NCBI GenBank assembly: GCA_003971905.1
Contig: RSEE01000033.1
Span: 449,001-513,000 of the forward strand
DNA length: 64,000 nt
Reading direction: 5' to 3'
From: Moniliella sp. 'wahieum'
Lineage: Eukaryota > Basidiomycota > Moniliellomycetes > Moniliellales > Moniliellaceae
How positions within the stretch are numbered: position 1 is the stretch's first letter; every line of letters starts with the position of its first letter. A program made the position numbers and the translations under genes. This document shows positions 15,822 to 26,300 of this stretch, piece after piece. Below the pieces are notes generated by a model. It did not search any database and had not been told where the DNA came from. It saw only the letters and a list, made by a program, of their open reading frames with translations.

Positions 15822-16893
15822 TTACTGCGACTTGGAGGCCGCTGTGAGGCAGATCCGCGTCAGTTCGGCCTCTTTCTTTTTGACCCGGAGCAGGGTGAAC
15901 AGGACAGAGTAGACGATCAAGAAGCTGGCCAGCACACTGGCAGCTAGCGTGATGCTCTGCACCGGCCCATACACCGACTGATCGCCCCTGGGTAGCCTAA
16001 CCGACCAAGGACGGCTCCCACAGTGGGTCGGTAAACCAACAGGTCGCGCTCCTTGTTCGACAAGGGGCTGAGCTTGGGTGAGAAAAGGGCCCACTCAGGA
16101 GAAAGAAGGGCGTTTTTGACTGGGTCATAAGAAGAGTAGAGTGAGTGTGGGAGAAGGAAAGCAGAAGGTAGAAAGAGGAACACCTACCTGAGTATTCCCA
16201 CCCTGGCTTGGTCAGCTCCGGCCCGCCATCGTCCAAGCACGAATAGACGAGCTGAGGTTTGGGGAACTGGATCCGCTCGTAGTGACTTGTCTGGACTAAA
16301 TCCGACCAGCCTTGGAACGTGGTGGGGGGAAGGGACGGGACGGGGGGGAGGTACCGCGCGTGGAGGGGAAGTTCGAGGGTGTGGATCGTTTCGTTGGAGG
16401 CGCGGGGAGAGGGCCTTGCAAGTCAGGCAGGGAAACCCGAAGCACATTGAGCGTGAACTCCTTCTCCAACCCTTTGTTGTTGGATGCCGACGGATGGAAG
16501 GGCGTGTTGGCGCGGGGATAGGAAGCGCGGCGCGAGTGGTGGTGGGTCTGGGCTTGGGCCTGGCGGCGCCGGAGACCAGTGGGATCGGTCCAGCCCACGG
16601 CGTGCTCGAGCTCGATGGGTTGACGCAGATCAATTCCGCTGGCGGCTTGGCCAAAATGTCCACCGAGGTGAACGAGGCCCGGGGGTGAGGTTCTGTGGCG
16701 GGGCGATGGAAGAGGCGGCCAAGGCCAGCTGGTAGGGGTCGACAAACAGCGCGGGGGGCAGCTGGAGCAGCACATACAGCTCGCACTTGACGGGCTCAAA
16801 GCGCAGGTCGGCGTCGGAGAGCTGGAGGCGGATGGTGGGGTGCTGCGTGGGCTCTGTGGGTAGCGTGACAGAGGGGACGGAAGGGACGGCCAT
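15822..16893 (-). CDS. PBN1: GPI mannosyltransferase I subunit Pbn1/PIG-X
   Basis: The ER membrane partner of Pig-M/Gpi14, needed to add the first mannose to the GPI anchor precursor. From the ATG at 16893 (MAVPSVPSVTLPTEP) the protein has a lumenal beta-rich region with LPPALFVDPYQL (about 16760). This is followed by the PIG-X signature LPLHARYLPP (about 16355) and HYERIQFPKPQLVYSC (about 16270). An intron at 16120-16187 (GTAGGT..GACCCAG) precedes SNKERDLLVYRPTVGAVLG. The C-terminus carries a single membrane helix (ITLAASVLASFLIVYSVLF, near 15930) and a basic cytosolic tail KKKEAE. This is the expected type I topology. Frame slips occur near 16630 and 16400 and around 16000. It is divergent from the kinase gene at 17262, with 368 bases between starts. 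Many GPI proteins, including the one at 56910, would depend on it. Confidence 0.85.
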
Positions 16894-17261
16894 GGCGGAG
16901 AGGGTGGTGGTGGCGGCGGTGGGGGATTACAGAAGAGCCTAGGCGAACCCCCCAGCTGGGCAGCTAGCTGGTTGTGGGGCGGTGGGCGTCGTGTGGGGCG
17001 GCGCGTGCAAGTGAAAGTGCTGGCTGAAAGTGAAAGTTGCAAGTTGAGCGACGGAAGAACAGCCGATTCGGGATGCAACTTGAACGTTCAACTTGCCCAT
17101 TCTTGCAATGTTCATCCCCAAGCGTTTGTCATTAACCACAGTGCATATAGCCCCCCCTGCAGCAGCCTGGATCGAACCGAGCCCCGCTCAGCAGCCGGCT
17201 GGATGCCGCCGCGGCTGGCCACACCACTCTCTCCGTCCCCTTCCTTCTCCCCCTCCCGCCC
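16894..17261. promoter_or_regulatory. Divergent promoter between PBN1 and the mitochondrial kinase
   Basis: A 368-base head-to-head spacer. It holds a repeated GTGAAAGT motif (about 17010-17036), a CAACTTG/CAAGTTG inverted set (17038-17095) and a pyrimidine tract just before the plus-strand start. No gene is present. Co-regulation of the two neighbours is possible but not shown. Confidence 0.4.
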
Positions 17262-18739
17262 ATGCGTCCGCCCGCACCGCGCCCCCCCTGCGCCGCAGCA
17301 CGCCTCTGCCGCCCTGTCCGCACCCCCCTCCTCGTGGCCAGGCCATGTCGCGCGCCTGCGGTCTGCGCCCCCGCCCCCGCCCCCGCCCTCCGCCCCTTCT
17401 CCATCTTCGCGCCTCCCTCCCAGTTTTCGACGTTTGGCGCATCCCCCCCACCCTCTCCAAGTATCTCGACATGACCCCTGCGCCCCTCACATTCAGTTCC
17501 CTTCTCCAGCACACCCCTCCCCCTGGCGAGCCCATGACCGCGGCCCAGATCCTCGAATCCGCCGAGTTCACCCGCAAGCAGCTCCCATCCGCCTCGCACG
17601 CCGTGTGGGCGGCTTCCGATCCTTGCCCTTTATCGTTGGCTCCAATCCCTACATACAGCAGATTGCACGCCTCTACTCCCAATCCTTTGAGACGCTCTCC
17701 AAGTTCCCCGAGATCCGCACCATCGACGACCACCACGAGTTCGTCCGCGTCCTCGAAGGCCTGGTCGAAGACCATGGCCCCACGATCCCCATCCTGGCTC
17801 GCGGGTTTCTTGAGTGCCGCCAGTACATGGACCCCTCCGAAATATCTGCCTTTTTGGACGCTGCTATTCATTCGCGCGTAGCCATCCGGCTTATCGCAGA
17901 ACAGCACCTTGCCCTCTCGGCCTCCTTCCATCACTCGAAGCGGTCCGAGACGCAGCCTTCGGGACTTCCCGCCCTGTCGAGCGAGTTGCAGCAAAATCAT
18001 TCCAACACCATCATTGGTGTCGTTGACACGAACTCAAACCAGCCGAATGATCCAAACCTGTGCCTCTTTTGTTCATGGTCTGTGCGAGTCCACACTTGGC
18101 GTTGCTCCCGAGCTGATCCTTGAAGGCGACTTGGACTCAACTTACATTGGCATTCCCGTTCATCTCGAGTACGTGATGACCGAGCTGCTAAGAACTCGTA
18201 CCGCGCCACCACCGAACACTGGCTGAAGCGCAATGATGCTGACTTGCCGTTGCCCCTGTGCAAGTCACCATTGCTCGCTCCGAGCGGCACCTTTCCATTC
18301 GCATTCGTGATCGTGTGGCGGCATTTCCCCCCAGATTTGCCGAATGTCTTTTCTATGCATTTACTACTACCGTATCCAACTCGACCGAGAGACCAGACGA
18401 CGCGATGGCCGGACCTTATGCCATGCAATCTCATGTGGGCGCTGCCGTCGATCCCTTTTGGGCGGGGACATGGTGGACAGGCCTAACCTCAGGACTGGGG
18501 ACACTTGCTGGGCTCGGGTATGGGTTGCCCATGTCCCGCATCTACGTGACCTACTTTGGTGGGGGTAGTGCGTTGGACATTGTTAGTCTGTATGGATATG
18601 TAAGCACTCTACTCTTCCCTTTCACCCTTGGACAGGGCCCGGGTATACTAACTCTGATTTTTCTCTGCAGGGGTGCGATACGTTTGTCAGTTGCAAGATG
18701 GATTGGGCCCCCGCCCAACAACCTCCTAACGTGACCTGA
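17262..18739 (+). CDS. Mitochondrial pyruvate/branched-chain 2-oxoacid dehydrogenase kinase
   Basis: A GHKL-fold serine kinase that would phosphorylate and inactivate a 2-oxoacid dehydrogenase E1 subunit in the mitochondrial matrix. The N-terminus from 17262 is Arg/Ala-rich without acidic residues (RPFSIFAPPSQFSTFGAS), fitting a targeting presequence. The regulatory helix bundle follows: SAEFTRKQLP, NPYIQQIARLYSQSFETL and FLECRQYMDP (17560-17830), then SRVAIRLIAEQHLAL. The N-box is EYVMTELLKNSYRATTE (about 18200), the G1 box DRGGGI (about 18315) and the C-terminal glycine/DIVSLYGYG motif lies at about 18530-18600. An intron at 18600-18670 with a TACTAAC branch point leads to the short last exon ending at TGA 18737-18739. 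Slips occur near 17450, 17590 and 18190 and within the G1 box. PDK and BCKDK cannot be told apart by eye. An alternative start is 17345. Confidence 0.88.
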
Positions 18740-18906
18740 TAGAGCAGAACGTTTTTCTTTTTCCACATTCATGTTGGGAGGATTCCTCGGGATTCACCGC
18801 TGCCCGTGAACTGTTTCTTCTCATCTGTCCCCTCCCCTATACTTGATGACTGGGTTCGGATCTCTTAGAAACACGTTCGGCGACTGCATCTCCATCTTCC
18901 ATCGAC

Positions 18907-19664
18907 TCAGGGCATCATCCGACAGGAGACAATCTCGGTGTGTGTATTTGTAGATAATGACCAAGGAGGCGCGCTCCTCATTACACCCCTAAAGGGAGAA
19001 GAAGAAAGAAAAGGCAGAGGTTAGCAGGCCAGTGAAAGGGAAAGGCACGGGAGGTTAAGGACGCACTCCTGGGTTTCGGCGGGCGGTTGCCGCCCACACG
19101 GAGAGGGGTACGGTCGCTCATCTGGACTACGCGGGACTTGACATGGGCCGCTTCCGGCGTGATCAAGGCACGGAAGAAGGCCTCGCGACCCTGGCCAAAG
19201 TTGTTAAAGTGAATCCCGATCCCCTGGACGCCCAGTGCTTCGCCTTCCTCGGCAATCTTGTTGAAGATGGCAAACGTGGCGCGGTATGCGGCCTCGTACC
19301 CGTTCCGCTGCGCACCCTTGAAGCCCATCATGCCACCCGAACGAGTGAGCAGAATGTGTCCTTCAACGTCCGAGAGGGTGACAATGGTTTGTTGCGGGTG
19401 GCCTGGATGTTGATGTTGTGGGTGTGGGGCGGCTGGGGCCGATAGGTGCGTTGAGGGCGCCGGATGGGCTGGGCAGAGTAAAAGCGCAGGGCTGCGGGCA
19501 CAGCGGCGCCGCGAGCGAGGAAAGTGCCGGGTGCAGAGACGGCGATGGCGGTGCGCACAAGGCCCGCAGACAGCGGCACGAAGGCAGTGCGGAGCAGTGG
19601 CCGGGCCGTAGTCGTAGTCGTAGTAGCCGAGGCAGCGGTGGACGGCCTTCCCGGGCCTGCCCAA
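18907..19664 (-). CDS. Mitochondrial small-subunit ribosomal protein uS11m
   Basis: A component of the mitochondrial 30S platform, binding the 3' major domain of small rRNA. The conserved uS11 body is clear on the minus strand: NTIVTLSDVEGHILL (about 19385), SGGMMGFKGAQRNGYEAAY (about 19330), GIHFNNFGQGREAFFRAL (about 19215) and VVQMSDRTPLRVGGNRPPKPR (about 19110). The N-terminus is rich in Arg, Ala and hydroxylated residues (LVRTAIAVSAPGTF), as expected for a presequence. A -1 slip at CAACAAACC near 19395 separates presequence and body. An intron with a GCTAAC branch and TTTAG acceptor (about 18990-19060) precedes a short last exon; its phase, and so the stop at about 18907, is uncertain. 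No clear ATG is visible in the presequence frame, so a further short upstream exon near 19690 is likely. Confidence 0.82.
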
Positions 19665-19719
19665 TGGGCCGGAAGAAGGTCGGGGGTTGCTTACGTACGT
19701 TCTTCGTGGATCGCACCCG

Positions 19720-20382
19720 AGGTCACGTGAGCATGATCCAGCGCAGTGCCGTCGGCCAGCTTTTTCTGTCGCTCTTGTCGGCTGGATGGGGTGCTGCCTG
19801 GTGCTGCCTGTGGCTGCATTTCGTCATCGACCTCCTCCAATCGACCGCGCCCACTCACCCTGCTTCCGACTGGGCGACGATGGGAAGAAGGACAGAGCAA
19901 TGTATACCACCAAAGACACCGCCCTTACCATCCACCCATCAGTGCCCCCTGCGCTGGTTGGTGCAAGCTTCCCAAGACACAGGGTGGTCCATAGGGGTAA
20001 CCAACTGTTCCGTTATAGCTACGTTACGCGTCACCGCCATCTGTGCATGCACACCAAACAATGGTGCTTGCCGGGACTTCCGCTGTTTGTCATCCCCCCT
20101 CCCCCCCTCCCTTCCCGTCCTTGCGTCCCGGCCGCTGTGTTCGCCCGCATTCTCTCAAACGGCCAAAAACGTATCCATCCCACCGACCCACTGATGCAAG
20201 GCCAAAGCAGGCCCAGGGCAAAATACGAGGACATAACGACCAATACCAATGAGTTGCGCTATGCTCGTGGCAAGCCGATACAGTACATACAGGCAATGGA
20301 TGGACCAAACTAAAGAAGTGGGCATCGAGGCGGGGTAAGAAGCGGATCACTGAACATGAACAACGAGGGAGCGAGCTGCTCG
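19720..20382. other. Intergenic, no supported gene
   Basis: A CACGTG motif lies near 19725, upstream of the uS11m gene. The plus strand is open for up to 208 codons (19687-20313), but this frame has no recognisable domain and begins inside the uS11m upstream region. The rest is C-rich. I see no RNA gene. Confidence 0.4.
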
Positions 20383-22044
20383 CTACGCCGGGGGAGGTCC
20401 CTTGTTGTTCCCACTTGGCTTGCCCCATGATTTGGGGTCGTTGGTGCGTGTGCTGGAACGAGATGGGCCCCAGAGCTTAGATGCCGTGCCTGTGGCACGA
20501 CGGCCGTCCATTCGCCCCGAGCCTGACTGCGGCTCTGTCTCGTCCGTCCTTGGCCCGCGAACGAGGCGAGGGCGATGCGGCCGGGCTGTCAGAAAGTTGG
20601 AGCGTGGCGACCGAGTCGGAAATGCCGATACTGTTGGTACTGCAAACCGAGTGGAGTGCTTCCTCCATCTGTTTGACACGTTCATTGGCCGCCGTCACCG
20701 CGGCATCCAGTTGTTCCAGTAGGGTGTGGGCATCTTCCCCGAGGGAAACGTCAGTACCAACATCTCGGACACCAAGTAGGAGAGGTAGAGGGAGACAACG
20801 TACCTTCTAGATCGGAACGCAACGCATCAACCTCCTCTTGGTCGACTTGACCCTCCCCAGCGGCTGGGGAAAAGGCGGGATTCAAGTAGGCTCCCCAGTT
20901 CTTCGTTTTCCTTTGTCAACTCTTCAACGCGCTGCAGCAACCGAAGTCCGAGAATGGGGGCCGGGCCCAACTCGGGATCCGGCTGCGGCTTGGTTTCGTC
21001 TGCGTCGTCCCCGGCATCCGCTTTCGCAGCTGTACCCTGCAAGGCCAAGACGGGGTTGAAGGCCAAGGCCTCAAGCTGAAGCATGTGACCCTCTTCCCGC
21101 TGTTCGTACGCCGCCAGACGCGACTCAAGCGCATCAAGGTACTTTTTTGCTTCCTCTGGCAGCTGAGCATGCACATCGCTCGCCAAGGGTTGGGGGCTGG
21201 AGGAAGAGGCGGAAGCGAGGGGAGACGGGAATGGACATAGGTGTTCATGGACACTTCCGATCCGGGACCCGGACCCGGACCTGCGTCAGCGCGAACACTG
21301 CTGTCGCTCCGGACAGCCGGGGAAGGGGTAAAGCGGGGCTGAGGCTGAAGACGCTGGGCATGAGGCGTCAATTGGCCAGTACTCGGTGTTGACGGCGGAT
21401 AGACAGGGTGTGCGTCGACATCATCTCCTCGGCCCCGGGGTCGGGAAGCAGGCGAGAAGGGCAGATGAGAGTAGCCTGGAGCGGCATCTTCCTCCGCCCC
21501 GTTAGCTGCAAAACGGGGCGGATGAGGGCGAGAAGAAGCAGTGCGCGGACCGCCGTTGTGGCCTCGGTCGTGGGAGCGTGGTCCGGACTGGGGGGGACGA
21601 CGCTGGTCGTGCTCGGGCGGGACATAGGGAAGGGCGTAGGCGTTGGGGCGCATGCTGACGCCAGGCATACCCATACCCATGCCCATGGATGGCTGGGGAG
21701 CATATCCGCCGGCGGGCATGGGCATCGAGGGCATGCCTGGCTGGCCGTACACGGGGTAGTACGGATACGGTACGCAGCATAGGGCGCAGCGGCGGCAGGA
21801 TACGCGCTGGCCGGCACGGCGAATGGGCCGGGCGGCAGGGCGGAGGGGGGAGCTGAGCCCGCACCAGCGCCAGCATCGGACATGTCCGGGGTGGCGTGGG
21901 AGCTGGGCATGGGCGCGAGGAAGGGATGGTTAGGCACCTCCAACTGGCCGTGGCGTCTTCCAGCGGCCGCAAGATGCTGTCCCCCTTGCTATGGCGGACT
22001 GCCACCGTCGGCTGGCACCGGGCCGCGGCCGTCTGAAATTTCAT
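20383..22044 (-). CDS. Uncharacterised coiled-coil protein
   Basis: Reading from the ATG at 22044 (MKFQTAAARCQPTV) the N-terminal half is low-complexity: an Ala/Pro stretch, a Gly/Met-rich tract (MPAGGYAPQP, MGMGMG near 21670) and Ser/Pro/Arg sequence. The C-terminal half is helical with heptads: EEAKKYLDALESRLAAYEQR (about 21120), RVEELTKENEELGSLLESRL (about 20900) and TLLEQLDAAVTAANERVKQM (about 20700). An intron at about 20734-20804 (GTACGT..GGGGAAG) joins two helical parts in frame. The tail is basic, with RATGTASKLWGPSRSSTRTN and a stop at 20383. Slips occur near 21940, 21780, 21190, 20880 and 20540. There is no membrane segment or signal peptide. Family not recognised; a scaffold or RNA-binding role would be a guess. 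Confidence 0.5.
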
Positions 22045-22284
22045 ATGGTCCTTTGGCTCGTTCCAGCCCTGCTTGTTTCGTGTTCCTCACCCGGATCCGA
22101 TCCAACACCAGGCCATCCATCCGCCGCGCTCTCCATACCGCGAGCGCACGAGCAATGGATGAACAGGCCAAAACGACAGTCGAAGGCGATAAATAAAGCG
22201 CCCTGCAGAAGCAAGCTTCAATCCCAAGTTGGCGCCCCGTCCTTTTCCCGTCAGTTGGACGAAAGAAACCAAATCGGATATCCC

Positions 22285-22290
22285 AAAAAA
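22285..22290 (-). terminator. RNA polymerase III T-run terminator
   Basis: On the minus strand six T residues begin one base after the tRNA 3' end (A-run at 22285-22290 on the plus strand). This is the standard Pol III termination signal. Confidence 0.85.
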
Positions 22291-22291
22291 G

Positions 22292-22384
22292 TGCCTCTTG
22301 GCCGAATCGAACGACCGATCTTCTCATTATCAGCAAGGCACGAGGTCTTACTAGTGAGATGCTTTACCACTGAGCCAAAGAGGC
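22292..22384 (-). tRNA. tRNA-Thr (anticodon AGT), intron-containing
   Basis: On the minus strand GCCTCTT pairs with AAGAGGC to close the acceptor stem, with discriminator A. The D arm has TGGCTCAGTGGTAAAGC. The anticodon arm is TCTCA/TGAGA around loop CTAGTAA, giving anticodon AGT. An intron of about 20 nt follows the base next to the anticodon, the canonical position. The T arm is GGTCG, TTCGATT, CGGCC, with wobble pairs. The gene decodes ACU and, through inosine, ACC/ACA. A copy of the dispersed short element lies 89 bases upstream of its 5' end. Confidence 0.92.
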
Positions 22385-22472
22385 GCTATGATCTCCTGAA
22401 GGTTAGAGCGTTGAACGTTGATTTTCGTATTCGCTTTTAGCGTACTATCTTCGTCGTCTCTCTAGATCGTCC

Positions 22473-22502
22473 ATTTCATTGACAGAGCTTAAGGCTGGGA
22501 CA
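22473..22502 (+). repeat. Short dispersed element, copy B
   Basis: An exact 30-base match to 1373-1402, core GACAGAGCTTAAGGCTGG. It lies 89 bases upstream of the tRNA-Thr 5' end. Beyond the 30 bases the flank differs from copies A and C. Its position near a Pol III gene recalls tRNA-targeted integration, but a single case proves nothing. Confidence 0.75.
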
Positions 22503-23362
22503 AATTATTACCGCTCTCTATGTCTTCTTTCCCAGTCATTGTCCAGATGTACCAATTGTGATTGTGTGACGTCCCCTCCAAACAGCAAAAGTGGCGTTTG
22601 TTCAGTTGACTAGAGCTTCCGCGACTGTTGTTTTTTGTCGCAATACAGGGCCGAAGCCACTATACGCCCAGTGGTAAAACACGAAGAGGGCCCATTGTAT
22701 TTTCTGTGTATGGTGAAATTCTGGCAGAAGACATGTTATGGGGAGAGGTTCTTGCTTTACTTCGAGAGTCCTCTACTTGTTGCCGCTCCCCTTCTTATAA
22801 CCCATCAAATTTTGTTGAGTGCCAACCCCGTTTTTATTGTTAGTGTGTGCAAAACGAACCGGGAGTTGCAAAGAAGAAGCGAGCAACACATCACATATAT
22901 AGCCCCTCAACAGAGGACCACAAAATGCAAAATCAGCCACAAAGAAAGAGAGTGTGACATAGCAGGGGCGAGTGCTACAATCCTGGAAAGAACGATAAGG
23001 GGAGGGGGGACAAAAAAGAACAGAAGAGCAGATATGGGGGAGAGGGAGACGAGCACACAGGGGAGAAGAGCTGCCCGGTTTGCCAAGTAGTTCATGACCA
23101 CTCGCACGGGCCAAATATGGGAGGGGGGGGGGGGTAACAGGTATGACCGAGAAAGGCACAGACCGGCGTCCAATAACAGATACGTGTCCCACCCTTGCAT
23201 CCGGCCAGCGTTGAAGGAGTGTGGGGACAGTCACGGATATAGGCAGAGAGCGTGCAGGCCGTTTCAGGCTCGCGAAAACCCGTCATTTTTAAAGAAAAAA
23301 GAAAGGCCGACATAAGAGAAACAAAAGTGCATATATGTTAGCCAACATGAAAGGAGCTGTGT
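22503..23362. other. Intergenic; downstream flank of the mucin gene
   Basis: A/G-rich sequence with a G run of 12 (23123-23134) and an A-rich tract (23290-23305). No gene is supported. Part of it is probably the 3' untranslated region of the Msb2-like gene, which ends at 23363. Confidence 0.45.
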
Positions 23363-26300
23363 TCAGTGGGCCCAACCGTGGATAGAGAGGTGGCGATCGG
23401 CATCCGCCTGAGGTGGCAGGGAGGGGATGATGCCCGGGTCAAGCGCCCGAGCCATATTGGAGCTGTCCGGAAGGGTGCGAGGGCTGATCGCACTCCCAGT
23501 CCCAAGCGGCGAAGGTTGGGTCCATTCCGACAGTGTCGACGAGCGGAGCTCTTCGTTTTCTTCTCTAGCAAAGGGAAGAGACGGTGGGGTCAAAGCGGCC
23601 AAACTCCCCTGTTCATTGCGTCGACTCAGGGCACCAGACGATGTGGAAGGAAAATGGCCGTGTAGGCTTGGGTCAGCGAAAGGATCACTAGACGTATGCC
23701 CAGTGTGCGAAAAACCAGGTGTGGTGGTGTGAGTTCGCCGGGGAGTTCCCGCCTGTTCCAGAGAACCTTCGACCCCAGGCGAGTCGATGGAGGAATACTG
23801 GATTGCCGGGGCGTAAGCACGCAAAGAGGATGAGGCACCCAGGCTCCGCCTCAGCTCTGTAGGGGTGCCGTGGGCATCCCTTCCTTCGAGCGGGCGTGGA
23901 CCCGAGAAGGGAATGAGGTTCAATGCCCTCGCCGGTGTCGTAGGATTAGACGGAGGAAGGCCAAGAAGGTCGTCATGATCAGCCGGATCCAGCTCCCAAC
24001 GTTCGCGTAACCCAAACGACCTCACTGTCGCCGTACGTCCCACCTGGGTCCCGGACAAGCCAGCATCGGCATCGGGGGCAGAGAAGGATGCGATCGTACC
24101 TGTCCGCTGCAACCGATCGGCCCTATGCCAAGCTGCGGTCCCAACGGCGGCACCAGGCAAACATGGCTTCTTGCTCAGCTGGGGCAGGTTCTTCCGTGTC
24201 TTCCAGCACCATCCTCCTACACCCGCGGCAACGACTAGGATCACTCCTAACGCCGTGCAAACACCGATCAAAGCCTTGCGCACTCTTTCATTGCTTGAAC
24301 CACCCGGGCTGGTATGCAACTGGGAAGAGGAAGAAGAGTAGGTCCCTGCGGACGAGAGAATGTTGTAATTCTTGTCGATGTACGACGCCAGCTCCTTGGC
24401 CACCGCTGATGTCTGCTTGGTAAACAAATTGGAGGAACCGTTTTGAATAGCCGCCTGCAGCGGCCTCACCTGGCCAGAGGGGATGTAGCCAATGAACAGA
24501 GTTGATGCGTTCCAATTATTGGGAGAGGCCGCTTTGGCTGGTGTAGCGCTCTCATCATTGTAAGCCTGCAGAGCAGCAGTCGTCACGTTGGAAACGGGAA
24601 TGGACAAGGCCTGTGAATGGGAGAGAGTAACATCAGTCGTCTGTCATGCACAACAATAGGATACAGATCCAAACGTACAGTAGCCAATACAGTGGGCATG
24701 AACTGGAAGATTTGAGCTGGAAGCTCTCCCGCGTTGGGTCCGGCTACCGCCGACCAAGAGAGTTCATTGTCAAAGTGGATTGCCACCCTGATCGTTCCTG
24801 GCGGCTGAGTGGACGATCCCATAGGCTGGATCGACGTGGGTAGGGAGGGCACGCTGGACGGCGACGATGACGGAGCGCCCGAACTACTTGTGGGCGCAAT
24901 GCTTGTATCACTGCTCGAATCTGATCCACTGTTGCTGTTGGGCCCCTCAGTCGAAACACTACCCTGGGATGGAGTTGGGCTTGAGGTGGGGGTACTGTCC
25001 GACGTAGATGATAGAATCGACGAGTAGCCACTGGGGGATGAGGATGATGGCGGAACCAAGAGTGATGAAGTGGGGGCATAGCTGTAGGGATTGTAGGGGC
25101 TGCTGCTGCTGTTGCTGCCGCTAGTGATGCTGCTGCTGGTGGCGGTGGTGCTGCTGCTGCGGCTGACGCTGGCAGTAGAACGGTGCGTGCCACTAGCGGA
25201 AGAGCGTGATGGCAACACACTGGACAATGTCCTACTTCTGCTCATGCTGGTATGAAAGGAAAATGCACTGGAGCTTGAGGGGGTGGACGAAGCCGAGAAG
25301 GATGTAGACGAGTTCGATGTAGCCGAGGTCGACGTAGTCGAGGTGCTCGAGACAATGCCTGTGCTAATAGTGCCACTGGTAAGCCCACTTGATAGGAAGC
25401 TGGACGGGTGCCCGGAAGAGCCCGAGGGAGATGTGGAAGATCCCGGGGGAGATGTCGACCTGGAGCTGCTGGGGCTGATGGAGGAAGTGCCTGTTTGACC
25501 AAAGCTAGATGATGTGCCACTTGATAAACTTGGTACGGATGAAGAATGAGGCGGTGAGCCTGGCGAACTCGTGGAAACGAATGTCAACGTTGAGCTGTAG
25601 AAAGAGCCCGTTGAAGATGTACCTCCCAGCGAGTGCGATTGAGGAGGAGAGCTTGATGGCTGTGCCCCTGCATTCGTAGATGATGTCCCAGAACTGGCAT
25701 GGATACCTGTAGAGGAGTACACGCTTGAACTGGACGGTATCGCAGTGCCGGAGGTGACGACAGAAGAGGTGGACGCGGGCAGTGGAGACCTCGTTGTGGC
25801 AGAGGAGAAGGTAGAGCTCGTCGTCATAGTAGTAGAATGCCGACCCGCTGAGCTCACCATCGTGCTCGTCGGCGACCGCGACACCGTGGACGACAGGAGC
25901 GACACTGTGGACGACAGGACCGACGTGGGTTGACTAGCTGCTGAGATAGTGGAGGGTCGTATGCTAGATGAGGGTATACCATCCGAGGAGGAACCGTAGG
26001 TCATTGATGACAACGATGACGGCCCAACTGTTGACCCCACTCCAATTGAACTGGCGCCTGTCGGAGTAGATGTAGACGAGCCGTTATGCACAGAACGGCT
26101 GTGGGACTCGGACCGACTTGTTGTGCTTGAAGTGGACATTCGTGAGGTCGAGGTCGGTCTACTACTCAGTCCCGAACCCGATTCTTCAGAAGAGCTGCCT
26201 GAACCGAAGATCGACGTGCTGCTGGGAGGACGTCTGATACGACCTCGATCCCGTCGCGGAAGTCTGGTTCAAAGAGGCTGAACTGAATCGCCAAGGGAAG

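Noticed and set aside
19687-20313. 208-codon plus-strand open frame opposite the uS11m upstream region
   Set aside because: No domain, low-complexity C-rich composition, and it begins inside the upstream/leader region of the minus-strand gene.
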